DNA of 64,000 nt from Qipengyuania profundimaris (GCF_030717945.1 NZ_JAVAIM010000001.1:2045131-2109130); one strand, 5' to 3'; shown: positions 44,557-56,017, numbered from the stretch's first letter. Program-made: numbers and translations. Notes: a model not told the origin generated them from the sequence alone.

Positions 44557-46866
44557 ATGTCAGATATCGTACCCATCTCGGAAACCGGCGAAAACGGCGG
44601 GATTCCGCCCTATGCGGCGCGGTTGAATCCACCACAGCGCCAAGCGGTTCTGACCACCGAGGGGCCGGTTTTAATGCTGGCCGGAGCGGGTACCGGCAAG
44701 ACCGCAGCACTCACCGCGCGTTTGGCACATCTCATCGCGACCCGCCGGGCGTGGCCCTCCGAGATCCTGTGCGTGACCTTCACCAACAAGGCAGCGCGCG
44801 AAATGCGCGAGCGTGTCGCACGGCATATCGGGGACGCCGTGGAGGGCATGCCGTGGCTCGGCACCTTCCATTCGATCGGTGCGCGCATGCTTCGCCGCCA
44901 TGCCGAATTGGTCGGCCTGCAGAGCAATTATACGATCATCGATACCGACGATCAGTTGCGTTTACTCAAGCAGATGATCCAGCAGGAAGAGCTGGACGAA
45001 AAGCGGTGGCCGGCGCGCCAGCTGGCCGGGCTGATCGACCGCTGGAAGAACCGCGGTCTCAATCCCGGTGACCTCGATGCGGCCGAGAACGAAGCTTACG
45101 CCAACGGTCAGGGCGCGAAGTTCTACAAACTGTATCAAGAACGACTGAAGACGCTCAACGCCTGCGATTTCGGCGACCTGCTGCTCCATATGCTGAACAT
45201 TTTCCGGCAGCATCGTGACGTGCTGGAGCAGTACCAGAAGCGCTACAAATACATTCTCGTCGACGAGTATCAGGACACCAACCAGGTCCAGTATCTGTGG
45301 CTTCGCCTGCTGGCGCAGGATCGCAAGAACATCTGTGTGGTGGGTGATGACGACCAGTCGATCTATTCCTGGCGTGGGGCCGAAGTGGCCAATATCCTCA
45401 AGTTCGAGAAGGATTTCCCCGGCGCAGCGGTGATCAAGCTGGAGCAGAACTATCGCTCTACCCCGCAGATACTGGCCGCAGCCTCCGGCCTGATCGACGC
45501 CAATAGCGAACGGCTCGGCAAGACGCTGTGGACCGAACTTCCGGCGGGCGAAAGAGTCCGTGTGATCGGCGTCTGGGACGGCCCGGAAGAAGCGCGCCGG
45601 GTCGGCGAGGAGATCGAGCGGCTGGAGTCCGAAGGCGCCTCGCTGGACGAGGTCGCCATCCTCGTGCGGGCGCAGTATCAGACGCGCGAATTCGAAGACC
45701 GGTTCATCCAGATTGGCCTCAATTACCGCATCGTCGGCGGCTTTCGCTTCTACGAGCGCGCCGAAATCCGCGATGCCCTCGCTTATCTGCGCGTGATCGA
45801 GCAGCCCGCCGACGATCTCGCTTTCGAACGGATCTACAACCAGCCCAAGCGCGGCCTCGGCGCGAAGACGCTGGAGGCCATGCGCCGCCATGCCCGCCGC
45901 ACGCAGACGCCGCTCGCCGCCGCCTCGCTCGACCTTGCCGACAGCGATGAGCTGCCCGCCCGCGCGCGCAATACTCTGACGGGGCTGCTGGCGCAGTTCG
46001 TGCACTGGCGGCAGCAGTCCGAGAAAGTCACGCCGTCCGAACTGCTGCGCATGGTCATCGCCGAAAGCGGTTACGAGGACATGCTGCAGAAAGATCGCAG
46101 CGCGGAAAGCGCCGGACGGCTGGAAAACCTCTCCGAACTCGCCCGCGCGATGGAGGAGTACGAGAGTCTCACCGACTTCCTCGAGCATGTCAGCCTGGTG
46201 ATGGACAACGACCGCGCCGACGATGGCGAGAAGCTGACCATCATGACGATGCATGCGGCCAAGGGGCTGGAGTTCGACCACGTCTTCCTGCCGGGGTGGG
46301 AGGAAGGCGTCTTCCCCAGCCAGCGCGCGCTCGACGAAGGTGGCCTCGCCAGTCTCGAGGAAGAGCGCCGCCTCGCCTATGTCGCCATCACGCGCGCCAA
46401 ACGTCGTTGCACGATTTTCCACGCTGCTAACCGGCGGATCTACGGCCAGTGGACCAGTTCGATTCCCAGCCGGTTTATCGACGAGCTGCCCGAGGAAACG
46501 ATCGAGCGCGAGACAACGATGACCGGCGGCGCATCGCTCTGGCGGGCGAACTGGACCGAGACCGAAGACCCCTTCGCGCATGTCGCTCGCGATGCGCCGG
46601 GACGCGCGGACAAGCGCGGCCCGGGTTGGCAGCGGGCGCTATCGACCGGATATGATGCGACGCCCAAGCGCCTAGCCGAACCGGGCCGCAGTGCCGCCAG
46701 CTTCGCAGCCAAGCCGCGCACAGATATCGCGATCGGCGCCCGCGTGTTTCACGACAAGTTCGGCTACGGCACCGTCACCGACCAGGAAGGCAACAAGCTG
46801 ATCATCGAATTCGAGAAAGCGGGCGAGAAGCGTGTGCTCGACAGCTTCGTCAAACTTGCGGACTAG
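44557..46866 (+). CDS. UvrD/PcrA-type superfamily 1 DNA helicase
   Basis: 769 residues from ATG 44557, GGAG 6 bases upstream; an extended frame from 44422 overlaps the divergent gene and is rejected. Motif I GAGTGKTAALTARL, motif Ia FTNKAA, motif II DEYQDTN, motif III GDDDQSIYSWRGA, VI LAYVAITRAK. The C-terminal end KFGYGTV... RVLDSFVKL is the PcrA/UvrD Tudor-like domain. A 3'-5' helicase of mismatch and nucleotide-excision repair. No partner genes nearby. Confidence 0.94.
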   Translation: MSDIVPISETGENGGIPPYAARLNPPQRQAVLTTEGPVLMLAGAGTGKTAALTARLAHLIATRRAWPSEILCVTFTNKAAREMRERVARHIGDAVEGMPWLGTFHSIGARMLRRHAELVGLQSNYTIIDTDDQLRLLKQMIQQEELDEKRWPARQLAGLIDRWKNRGLNPGDLDAAENEAYANGQGAKFYKLYQERLKTLNACDFGDLLLHMLNIFRQHRDVLEQYQKRYKYILVDEYQDTNQVQYLWLRLLAQDRKNICVVGDDDQSIYSWRGAEVANILKFEKDFPGAAVIKLEQNYRSTPQILAAASGLIDANSERLGKTLWTELPAGERVRVIGVWDGPEEARRVGEEIERLESEGASLDEVAILVRAQYQTREFEDRFIQIGLNYRIVGGFRFYERAEIRDALAYLRVIEQPADDLAFERIYNQPKRGLGAKTLEAMRRHARRTQTPLAAASLDLADSDELPARARNTLTGLLAQFVHWRQQSEKVTPSELLRMVIAESGYEDMLQKDRSAESAGRLENLSELARAMEEYESLTDFLEHVSLVMDNDRADDGEKLTIMTMHAAKGLEFDHVFLPGWEEGVFPSQRALDEGGLASLEEERRLAYVAITRAKRRCTIFHAANRRIYGQWTSSIPSRFIDELPEETIERETTMTGGASLWRANWTETEDPFAHVARDAPGRADKRGPGWQRALSTGYDATPKRLAEPGRSAASFAAKPRTDIAIGARVFHDKFGYGTVTDQEGNKLIIEFEKAGEKRVLDSFVKLAD

Positions 46867-46958
46867 CTTGGCGGGTTCGCTCGCTCGAAGACTTGCGTGG
46901 ACCCGGAAGCGGTGATTCCGGCGCTCGGCAAAGGCGCCTAGCCGATCGACAGCAAGGA

Positions 46959-47786
46959 TTAGGCGCTGGCTTTGTCCGGCGTTTCGTCGCCCGGCGTCAC
47001 GGACCGGCGATACCGGGCTTCCCACGGTCGTTTAAGCTCGCCCCAGATGCCGCGCGTTCCCTCTTCGATGCCTGTTTCGCAGTTGAGGTAGGGGGCGGGA
47101 TTGCACCATGTGCCGAACAATTTGTCCCACAGCGTGATGGTATTGCCGTAGTTGCTCCCCATAAGGCGCTCGTCGCGAATATGATGTAACCGGTGCGCCG
47201 CCGGTGAAACCAGCACCTCGCCGAACACGCCGAGCGTCCACGGCAAGTCGGCGTGAATGAAATGCGCCCACCAGCTGCGTATCAGGGTCGCTCCGATAAT
47301 CGCCCACGCCGGCATGCCCAGGGCGATCACCAGCACGGTGTCGAACAGTAGCGAGATCACTTTGGCGACCGGGTGTTTGCGCTGGACCGACAGCCAGTGG
47401 ATCGCGGTATCGGCGTGATGGGTGGCATGAAAACGCCAGAGGCTGCGGTCATGTTCGAGCCGGTGGCGCCAGTAGGCCACGAAATCGATCAGCGCGATAG
47501 CAAGCAGGAGCGTCACGACTTCGGGAACGCTTTCCCAAAACCCTCCGAGATATCCTGTTCCGTCAAGGACAATCGCCAACGCTGCTGCCGGGACTGCGAA
47601 AAGAGGAGCGATGAAAAGCGCATTGAACGCGGCAAGGCCGAAATTCGTACTGGCTTCCCTGTGGCAGACCACGATTGCGCGCCCGATGGCCTGCCGCTTC
47701 AGCACCAGCGCAAGCACGCCGAACACTGCGCCATAGATGGCCAATTCGCGCAGCAAAGCCAGGACCGATTGAGCCAGTGCTATCAT
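46959..47786 (-). CDS. sterol desaturase / fatty acid hydroxylase family membrane protein
   Basis: 275 residues. Several membrane helices and the histidine clusters of this di-iron family: HRLEH, HATHH, and HRLHHIRDE. Relatives hydroxylate fatty acids, sterols or carotenoids (the bacterial CrtZ-like types are smaller). The product is unknown; a carotenoid or lipid modification is plausible in this order. Neighbours (wecB, helicase) do not indicate a pathway. Confidence 0.88.
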   Translation of the reverse strand: MIALAQSVLALLRELAIYGAVFGVLALVLKRQAIGRAIVVCHREASTNFGLAAFNALFIAPLFAVPAAALAIVLDGTGYLGGFWESVPEVVTLLLAIALIDFVAYWRHRLEHDRSLWRFHATHHADTAIHWLSVQRKHPVAKVISLLFDTVLVIALGMPAWAIIGATLIRSWWAHFIHADLPWTLGVFGEVLVSPAAHRLHHIRDERLMGSNYGNTITLWDKLFGTWCNPAPYLNCETGIEEGTRGIWGELKRPWEARYRRSVTPGDETPDKASA

Positions 47787-47840
47787 CCGATCTGCTTAAT
47801 CGATCAGGGTAAATCGGTCGTAAACAGAGCAGCCTTGCGC

Positions 47841-48977
47841 TCAGGTCAAGCGGTGTCTTGATGCGATAATGGCAGCTATCCGTTGTGCTGCCGTTCCATC
47901 CCCATAGGGATTATGCGCCTGTGCGACCTTCGCATAAGAGCCCGGATCGTCGAGCAACCGCGAGGCGTGTTCGACGATGGCGTCACAGTCTGCGCCCACT
48001 AACAGCGCGGTGCCGGCAGCTATGCCTTCGGGGCGCTCGGTCGTGTCGCGCATGACGAGTACGGGTTTACCCAGACTGGGGGCCTCTTCCTGGATGCCGC
48101 CGCTATCGGTCAGGATGATATCCGCCCGCATCATCATGCGGACGAAGTTCGGATAGTCAAGCGGATCCATGAGGTGGATATTGTCGAGCGTCCCGAGCTG
48201 TTTGTTCATCACGCCTGCAACATTCGGATTAGGGTGCACTGGATAGACGATCGCGACGTCCTCGCGTCGGGCCAAGGTTTTCAATGCGGCAGCGATATTG
48301 CGCATGCCTTCACCGAAATTCTCCCGACGATGCGCTGTCACGGCGATCAGACGCTTGCTACCCACCCCGGCCAAGGCAGTGTCGATTCCCTTGCTCAGCG
48401 CCGGATCGGTTTCCAGTTTCGACTTCGTCGCGAGCAGCGCGTCGATCACGGTATTCCCGGTCACGAATATGTCTTCGTGCGCTTTGTTTTCCGCCAGCAA
48501 TGCGTCTGCCGCAGTTTGGGTCGGCGCGAAGTGAAGATCGGCAATCGTCCCGGTGACCCGCCGATTTACCTCTTCAGGCCACGGCGAATAGATGTCGCCG
48601 CTGCGCAAACCTGCTTCGACATGACCGATCGGAATTTTGCGGAAATAGCACGAAAGCGTGACCATCATGGTGGTCAGGGTATCGCCATGGACCAGCACGC
48701 GATCCGGTTTTTCGTCGTCCAGCACCTGACCAAAACTAAGCAAGATGCGTGATGCAAGCGCGTCGAGGCTCTGACCGTGCTGCATCAGATCAAGATCGAT
48801 GTCGGGTGTAATCCCCGCAATTGCAAGCACCTGGTCCAGCATCTCTCGATGCTGCGCCGTCACGGCCACTTTCACATCGAAGTGGCCATCCGTACGCAAG
48901 GCGTGGACGACGGGAAACATCTTGATCGCCTCCGGTCGCGTGCCGAAAGTAACCATCACCTTGGGACGCCCGTTCAT
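47841..48977 (-). CDS. wecB: UDP-N-acetylglucosamine 2-epimerase (non-hydrolysing)
   Basis: 378 residues, GT-B-like fold. TFGTRPEAIKMFPVV at the N-terminus, VHGDTLTT, HVEAGLRSGD, and late TDSGGIQEEAPSLGKPVL binding UDP-GlcNAc. It converts UDP-GlcNAc to UDP-ManNAc for polysaccharide synthesis. Its start overlaps the wecC stop (ATGA), so wecC and wecB are one unit. Confidence 0.96.
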   Translation of the reverse strand: MNGRPKVMVTFGTRPEAIKMFPVVHALRTDGHFDVKVAVTAQHREMLDQVLAIAGITPDIDLDLMQHGQSLDALASRILLSFGQVLDDEKPDRVLVHGDTLTTMMVTLSCYFRKIPIGHVEAGLRSGDIYSPWPEEVNRRVTGTIADLHFAPTQTAADALLAENKAHEDIFVTGNTVIDALLATKSKLETDPALSKGIDTALAGVGSKRLIAVTAHRRENFGEGMRNIAAALKTLARREDVAIVYPVHPNPNVAGVMNKQLGTLDNIHLMDPLDYPNFVRMMMRADIILTDSGGIQEEAPSLGKPVLVMRDTTERPEGIAAGTALLVGADCDAIVEHASRLLDDPGSYAKVAQAHNPYGDGTAAQRIAAIIASRHRLT

Positions 48978-50224
48978 CGTTGCAGCAAGCCCCGGGTATC
49001 GTAGACCTGCTTGCCGGCAAAATCGCTCAGCGAGAGGTGTTTGAAGTCCGTGTGATCGACCAGAATGGCAACGGTTTCTGCCGCCTCGAGAGCTTCGTCC
49101 AGGGAAACAAGCTTGGCGCTGAATTGCTGCAGCCGCGCAGGTAGTTCGGTTGCGAAGGGTTCGACGACCAGCATGCGGTCGCCGATCTCGCCGGCCAGAT
49201 GCTCAGCAATCTCCAGCGCCGGACTTTCGCGGAAATCGTCGATATCGGGTTTGAACGCCAAGCCCAGCACGGCGACCTTCCCGGTCGGCTGGGCTTTTGC
49301 CATGGCGCACAGGCCCTCAATCACATGTTTGGTCTTATGGAGATTGACCTGGCGCGCGGTGCGGATCAGCGGCGTTTCTTCAGGTGCCGCAGCTACCAGG
49401 AACCAGGGATCCACCGCGATGCAGTGCCCCCCTACTCCCGGTCCCGGTTGCAGCACGTTGACGCGGGGGTGCCGGTTGGCCAGTCGGATGACTTCCCAGA
49501 CGTTGATGTCGAACCGGTCCGCGACGAGGGACAATTCGTTGGCGAATGCGATATTGACGTCCCGGAAGCTGTTTTCGACCAGCTTGACCATCTCCGCAGA
49601 ACGCGCATCCGTTTCGAAACAAATGCCTTCGACGAAGCGGGCATAGAGACGGCGGGCTTTCGTCGAGCAGTCGGGTGTCATTCCGCCGATCACACGGTCG
49701 TTCGACCGCAGTTCAGCGATGATCTTCCCCGGCAAGACGCGCTCCGGGCAATAAGCAATGGCGATGTCGGCCGGGCCGTGGGTGTTGCCCGGCACGCCCA
49801 GATCGGGGCGCCGTTGCGCGATCAGCTTCGCTACTTCATCGGTCGTCCCCACCGGCGAGGTCGACTCGAGAATGATGCAATCGCCGGGCCTGAGTTTCGG
49901 GGCGATCGCTTCCACCGCGCTCATGACATAGTCCAGACCGGGCGTATTGTCTTCGAGCAGCGGTGTGGGCACCGCAATGACGTGAAACTGGGCTTGTGGC
50001 GCATTCAGGGAGGCACAGAGCATCTTGTCCTTGACCACCCGCTCTACCAGCTGGTCGAGGTCTTTTTCTTCGATATGGATGGCGCCGCGATTGATCGTGT
50101 CGACCACGCGCTCGGAAACGTCCACGCCGCACACACGCAGCCCGGACGAAGCGATGATCGATGCGGTCGGAAGGCCGATATAGCCTAAGCCGAACACGAC
50201 TACATCGTACTCGTCGTTCCGCAT
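48974..50224 (-). CDS. wecC: UDP-N-acetyl-D-mannosamine dehydrogenase
   Basis: 416 residues from ATG 50224; TTG 50248 (with GGGGGTG upstream) and ATG 50278 are alternatives. N-terminal VFGLGYIGLP, ILESTSPVGT, RVLPGKI, VENSFRDVNIAFANELS, and GPGVGGHCIAVDPWF, which holds the catalytic cysteine, follow WecC of E. coli closely. It oxidises UDP-ManNAc to UDP-ManNAcA with NAD, a precursor for exopolysaccharide, capsule or O-antigen. First gene of the wecC-wecB pair. Confidence 0.95.
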   Translation of the reverse strand: MRNDEYDVVVFGLGYIGLPTASIIASSGLRVCGVDVSERVVDTINRGAIHIEEKDLDQLVERVVKDKMLCASLNAPQAQFHVIAVPTPLLEDNTPGLDYVMSAVEAIAPKLRPGDCIILESTSPVGTTDEVAKLIAQRRPDLGVPGNTHGPADIAIAYCPERVLPGKIIAELRSNDRVIGGMTPDCSTKARRLYARFVEGICFETDARSAEMVKLVENSFRDVNIAFANELSLVADRFDINVWEVIRLANRHPRVNVLQPGPGVGGHCIAVDPWFLVAAAPEETPLIRTARQVNLHKTKHVIEGLCAMAKAQPTGKVAVLGLAFKPDIDDFRESPALEIAEHLAGEIGDRMLVVEPFATELPARLQQFSAKLVSLDEALEAAETVAILVDHTDFKHLSLSDFAGKQVYDTRGLLQR

Positions 50225-50383
50225 ACTCGCGAAAACTTCTGGATTTTCCAAACTCGACACCCCCGGAGCATAACGCAATTCCGGATCGCGTACTGCAGCC
50301 TGAACTTTCGCTCGGCGGTGTCCGAGCGACGCTTCCGGATGTATCTATTGCCCGATTAAAGTAAAGCGAGCGTAAATCATGTT

Positions 50384-51763
<1,380 letters not shown>

Positions 51764-51890
51764 GCGCGTCAAATGTATCCCTGGATTTGGTGCCGGTCGC
51801 ATGGCGCAAGAATGCGCCATCGGCAGGCCGCGCCCTTTGCGGTTCCGGGCGACAAAGTCAAGATAAGGCCGGCCTTGCGCGCCGGTTTGC

Positions 51891-52466
51891 CTAGTCGCGT
51901 GGCCGAACGGCAACGAGCCGGTTCATCTCGGAAATCCGGCACTTCGCACCCGCACGCGACATCAACCGGTCGCGATCTACACAGAGCTGGCCGTCGTCAC
52001 TGCGCTCGACATAGAACCCGAGATAGAAATCGCGCGGGCTGCAGGCCTTTTCCAGCTGTGCGGAAATCAGGCTGCGGTCGCGCATATAGATAATCAGCCG
52101 GCTACCCCTGTCGGACACGCCGACGATGTCGTTGGCTGGGAGGCAATCGCCCATCGGCCGCTCCACCAATTGCGTCGCGACCGGTTGGCGCGGCAATTGC
52201 GAAAGCAGATTGCTCCGTGCGCGGCTGGGCTGAGGGCTGATCCGCAAGATCACACGGCGCTCGATCCGCACCTGGTTGGCGACCGGCGGCTCCGAGAGGT
52301 CCGCCAGCCCGTGCCAAGGCGGCAGTCTTTCTGACATGTCGTGGCGCGACATCGGTCCAGCCTGTTCCTGCGCATTCGACTGCCGCGCAACCTCGTCCGC
52401 CCGCACATCGTCGGGTGTGGCTGCCAGCGGAAGCAGCAAGGAGAGGATGGCGGAAACAAATGGCAT
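51891..52466 (-). CDS. exported protein of unknown function
   Basis: 191 residues from ATG 52466. Signal peptide PFVSAILSLLLPLAA, a polar linker, then RIERRVILRISPQPS and a C-terminal region with cysteines (DCLPANDIVGVSD, KACSPRDFYLGFYVE, KCRISEMNRLVAVRPRD). I recognise no family. Lies 127 bases upstream of the DEAD-box gene on the same strand. Confidence 0.7.
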   Translation of the reverse strand: MPFVSAILSLLLPLAATPDDVRADEVARQSNAQEQAGPMSRHDMSERLPPWHGLADLSEPPVANQVRIERRVILRISPQPSRARSNLLSQLPRQPVATQLVERPMGDCLPANDIVGVSDRGSRLIIYMRDRSLISAQLEKACSPRDFYLGFYVERSDDGQLCVDRDRLMSRAGAKCRISEMNRLVAVRPRD

Positions 52467-52626
52467 TGGCGCGTTCGGTCGGCTCCTGTGCCGCAAGATA
52501 CTCGCGGCTCGCTCAATAGCGACGGACGCCCCCTTGCCCCCATGCGCTTGAATATCCGCTTAATTGATCGCGCCGCGATAGCAAGGCGGTGGCGTTTGCC
52601 CGCCCACCTGTGGCAAGGATGCCGCG

Positions 52627-54075
52627 ATGTCCGATACGCAAGCCTTCATCGAGGAAGCCGTCAGCCTGCTCGGGTCGCGCGGCTTCACCACCGATCCCGA
52701 GCTGGTCACACCTTGGCTGACCGACTGGCGCGGTCGTTATACCGGCAAGGCAATCGGCCTTGCTTCGCCTTCCTCCACAGAAGAAACCGCGGCTTTCGTG
52801 AGATTGTGCGCCCGCCACGGGGTCCCAATCGTACCGCAGGGGGGGAATAGCGGCATGTCCGGCGGCGCGACCCCCGACGAGAGCGGAGCGCAGGTCCTGC
52901 TGTCGCTGCGCCGCATGGACGCGATCCGCGAGCTCGATACGCGCGCCCGACAGGTCACTTGCGATGCAGGGGTTATCCTTCAGACCTTGCACGAAGCAGC
53001 AGCGGCGGAGCGCATGCGCTTCCCGCTCACCCTCGGGGGAAAGGGTTCGGCCACGATAGGCGGCCTGATCTCGACCAATGCGGGCGGCACACAGGTGCTG
53101 CGCCATGGCACGATGCGCGCGCAGGTGCTGGGGATCGAGGCGGTGCTGGCCGATGGTTCTGTCTTCGACGCGCTTACACCGCTCAAGAAGGACAATCGCG
53201 GCTTCGATCTCAAGCAGATGCTGATCGGATCGGAGGGCACGCTGGGCATCGTCACGAGCGCGACCTTGCGCCTGCTGCCGGAAATCGGCGAGCGCATGGT
53301 CGCCTGGGTCGGCCTGCCAACGATCGGGGCGGCGCGCGAACTGCTGCTGCATTGCGGCGACGTTGCGGGCGACATGCTGGAAGGGTTCGAGGTCCTGCCG
53401 GCGCATTGCCTTGAAGCCGTAATCGCCCACCTACCCGATGCGCGAGCACCACTTGCCGGGAACCACGCATGGCATGCGCTGATAGAACTGGTCGGCACTG
53501 CGGACGCCGAAGATGCAGTGCGCGCGGCGGCTGAAAAGATGCTCGCGGAGGCGTTCGAGAAGGACTTGCTCGAGGATGCGGTGTTGGCCGCCAACGAAGC
53601 ACAAGCCGATGCCTTCTGGCTGCTGCGAGATTCGATAGCGCCTGCCGAGCGCGCGATCGGCCCGGCGATGCAGCACGACATTTCGGTACCCGTCGCTGCG
53701 ATGGCGAAGTTCGTCGAAGAAGCCAGCCCGCAGGTCGAAGCCAAATTCCCCGGCACACGTGCTGTCGGCTTCGGCCATCTCGGCGACGGCAATATCCACT
53801 TCCATGTGCTCGCCCCGGCGGGTGCCTCCCGCGGCGAATGGGAAGCCGACGAGGGCAAGCGCGTCAGCGCCTTCGTTCACGACCTCGTCGACGATTTCGG
53901 CGGTTCGATCAGCGCCGAGCACGGGATCGGGCAAGTGAAACGCGATGAACTGGGCCGGCTTGGCGACCCCGTCGCGCTTGCCATGATGCGCAGCGTCAAG
54001 CAGGCGCTCGACCCCGATGGACTGCTCAATCCGGGCAAGCTTGTGCCGCTTGCGAAAGACCACGCGACCGCTTAA
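52627..54075 (+). CDS. FAD-binding oxidoreductase (GlcD / D-2-hydroxyglutarate dehydrogenase type)
   Basis: 482 residues. FAD_binding_4 N-terminal domain with PQGGNSGMSGGATP, GGLISTNAGGTQVLRHGTMR and GSEGTLGIVTSATL; C-terminal FAD-oxidase domain with VGFGHLGDGNIHFHVL and EHGIGQVKRDEL. These dehydrogenases oxidise D-2-hydroxyacids (D-lactate, glycolate, D-2-hydroxyglutarate) to 2-oxoacids. The exact substrate cannot be chosen from the sequence alone. Confidence 0.93.
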   Translation: MSDTQAFIEEAVSLLGSRGFTTDPELVTPWLTDWRGRYTGKAIGLASPSSTEETAAFVRLCARHGVPIVPQGGNSGMSGGATPDESGAQVLLSLRRMDAIRELDTRARQVTCDAGVILQTLHEAAAAERMRFPLTLGGKGSATIGGLISTNAGGTQVLRHGTMRAQVLGIEAVLADGSVFDALTPLKKDNRGFDLKQMLIGSEGTLGIVTSATLRLLPEIGERMVAWVGLPTIGAARELLLHCGDVAGDMLEGFEVLPAHCLEAVIAHLPDARAPLAGNHAWHALIELVGTADAEDAVRAAAEKMLAEAFEKDLLEDAVLAANEAQADAFWLLRDSIAPAERAIGPAMQHDISVPVAAMAKFVEEASPQVEAKFPGTRAVGFGHLGDGNIHFHVLAPAGASRGEWEADEGKRVSAFVHDLVDDFGGSISAEHGIGQVKRDELGRLGDPVALAMMRSVKQALDPDGLLNPGKLVPLAKDHATA

Positions 54076-54143
54076 AGCGCTGCGCACCACGCGCGCGTGC
54101 CCAGGCGCATGCCCGTCCATTCCTTTGTTTTCGGAGATTTTCC

Positions 54144-54941
54144 ATGGCCAGCGCGCCGCAGCCGAACCTGCCCCTCTTTTACAACGACCTGATGCCGCTC
54201 AACAGCAATGATCACGCGGACCTGAAAACGCGCCCGGTCGATCTGGCTCCGTGGCTTTCGAAGCAGCATGCCGTTCCGCTGACGGTCGATGAGTTCGTCC
54301 AGGCACAGCGACAGCTTCCGATCGTGTTTTCGGCCGGGGACAGCCCCCTTCCGCTGGCGCTGTTCGCACTCAACGAAGGCGTGAACACCTATGTGGACGA
54401 AACCGGCAAGGTCACCGAACCTGTATATCTTCCGGCTTATATTCGCCGCTATCCCTTCATGCTCGCCCGCCTGCGCCCCGATGCGGAAGAATTGTCGCTC
54501 TGCTTCGACCCCACCGCCGATTCGGTCGGTGAGTTCGATGACGGCGAGCGCCTGTTCGACGACAAGGAGCCGAGCCAGGCTACCAAGGGCATTCTCGAAT
54601 TCTGCGAGAGCTTCGAACAGGCCGGCCAGCGCACGCAGGCCTTCATGACCGAAATCAAGGATGCGGGATTGCTGATGGACGGCGAAGTCTCGATCCAGCG
54701 CCCGGGCGAAGACAAGCCTTTCATCTATCGTGGCTTCCAGATGGTCAACGCCGAGAAACTGCGCGAGCTGCGCGGCGACCAGCTGCGCAAGTGGAACGAG
54801 AGTGGGCTGCTGCAGCTCATCTTCGCCCACCTGTTCTCGCTCGAACAGATGCGTGTGCTGTTTGCACGCCAGACCAACCAGGGCACCGCACCGCAGCCGC
54901 AGGCGCAGCTGAACGGTGTGGACGGATCCACCACTGCCTGA
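54144..54941 (+). CDS. SapC family protein
   Basis: 265 residues. FYNDLMPLN near the N-terminus, LPIVFSAGD, ALNEGVNTY and PVYLPAYIRRYPFML, GILEFCESFEQA are hallmarks of SapC (PF07277). No signal peptide. SapC proteins are common in sphingomonads and caulobacters, often with TonB-dependent receptor systems; function is not established. Its 3' end overlaps the next gene by 26 bases. Confidence 0.92.
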   Translation: MASAPQPNLPLFYNDLMPLNSNDHADLKTRPVDLAPWLSKQHAVPLTVDEFVQAQRQLPIVFSAGDSPLPLALFALNEGVNTYVDETGKVTEPVYLPAYIRRYPFMLARLRPDAEELSLCFDPTADSVGEFDDGERLFDDKEPSQATKGILEFCESFEQAGQRTQAFMTEIKDAGLLMDGEVSIQRPGEDKPFIYRGFQMVNAEKLRELRGDQLRKWNESGLLQLIFAHLFSLEQMRVLFARQTNQGTAPQPQAQLNGVDGSTTA

Positions 54942-55929
54942 TTGGCGCAATATATGGGGGGCGGTCGGGCTTGGCCTGGCCGCCCTTTTTGCTGCGCCGA
55001 ATACAGCTGTTGCGCAGGATGCCGAAGCCACCGAGCGCGAATATCACCCGCTCGAAGTCTTCCAGCTGCGCGAGGACTTGCTGTTCCGAGTCGGCTACCG
55101 GCTGGCGACCGCCAATGCCGAATTCTGCGATGCAACCCAGCCAGTGTCCGGTCTGCTGCTGCATGACGCGGAAGCCTATGGCGAACCCGCGGCCGTGCGC
55201 TACCTGTTCGGGCTGAAGGGCGATCTCGGCGTACAATCCGTGGCCCCCGGCTCTCCTGCGGAACAGGCCGGACTTAGGCGCAACGATACGATTTCAGCCC
55301 TCGGCGGTCAGGCGATCTCGGCGCGCTGGCAACCCACCAAGCCGGGCTGGCAGCGCGGGCACGACATTCGCGATTTCATGGACAACGAACTGGCGGCAGG
55401 CACACTGGATATCGACTGGTTCGATGCAGGAACCAACTCCCGCAATGCCGCGCTCACGCCGGTTCCCGCCTGTGCCTCACGCTTCGAGCTCCTGACCAAT
55501 TCCGCCAAGGCCAGCGCCGATGGTGAACGAGTCCTCGTCGGTGAAAACTTCCCCGGCTTCGCTTATGCCGAAGATGAATTCGCTGCACTGATCGCGCACG
55601 AGATGGCACACAACCTCCTCGGCCATCTCGATTATTTCGAGGAGAGCGGGCGCAAGCGCAGCCTCGTCCGACTGAGCGAGCGCGAGGCCGATCGTCTAAT
55701 GCCCTGGTTGCTCGCCAATGCGGGTTACGATCCTGCGGCCGCCGCCCGCTTCATGAAATTGTGGGGCCCGCGCCATGGCGGATGGATTTTCCGCAAGCGC
55801 ACGCATGATGGATGGGACGAGCGGGTCGAGTTCATCGAAGCCGAACTCCCGATGATCGCCGCTGCGCAAGCCGAGACCGGCAAGGCGAACTGGCGCGTGC
55901 ATTTTACTCGATTGCTGCCGCCACTTTAG
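54916..55929 (+). CDS. exported PDZ-M48-like metallopeptidase
   Basis: 337 residues from GTG 54916. Signal-like helix (WGAVGLGLAALFAAPNTAVAQ), a PDZ-like region (VAPGSPAEQAGLRRNDTISALGG, about residues 112-134), and a zinc site HEMAHNLLGH with a downstream EREADRL (Glu ligand), the pattern of M48-type peptidases. Probably a periplasmic protease. The start overlaps sapC; the upstream ribosome site is poor, so the true start is uncertain. Confidence 0.82.
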   Translation: MWTDPPLPDWRNIWGAVGLGLAALFAAPNTAVAQDAEATEREYHPLEVFQLREDLLFRVGYRLATANAEFCDATQPVSGLLLHDAEAYGEPAAVRYLFGLKGDLGVQSVAPGSPAEQAGLRRNDTISALGGQAISARWQPTKPGWQRGHDIRDFMDNELAAGTLDIDWFDAGTNSRNAALTPVPACASRFELLTNSAKASADGERVLVGENFPGFAYAEDEFAALIAHEMAHNLLGHLDYFEESGRKRSLVRLSEREADRLMPWLLANAGYDPAAAARFMKLWGPRHGGWIFRKRTHDGWDERVEFIEAELPMIAAAQAETGKANWRVHFTRLLPPL

Positions 55930-56017
55930 CGGGCGTCGTGGCGGTTAATCGCCCTCGCACCTTTCCCTTCGCGACCTGTTCTGCCAATCGTGCGTAGAGG
56001 ATGGGCTTGCGGAGCGA

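Noticed and set aside
44962..46581. 539-residue minus frame inside the UvrD/PcrA gene
   Set aside because: Shadow of helicase codons; the plus strand has all SF1 motifs.
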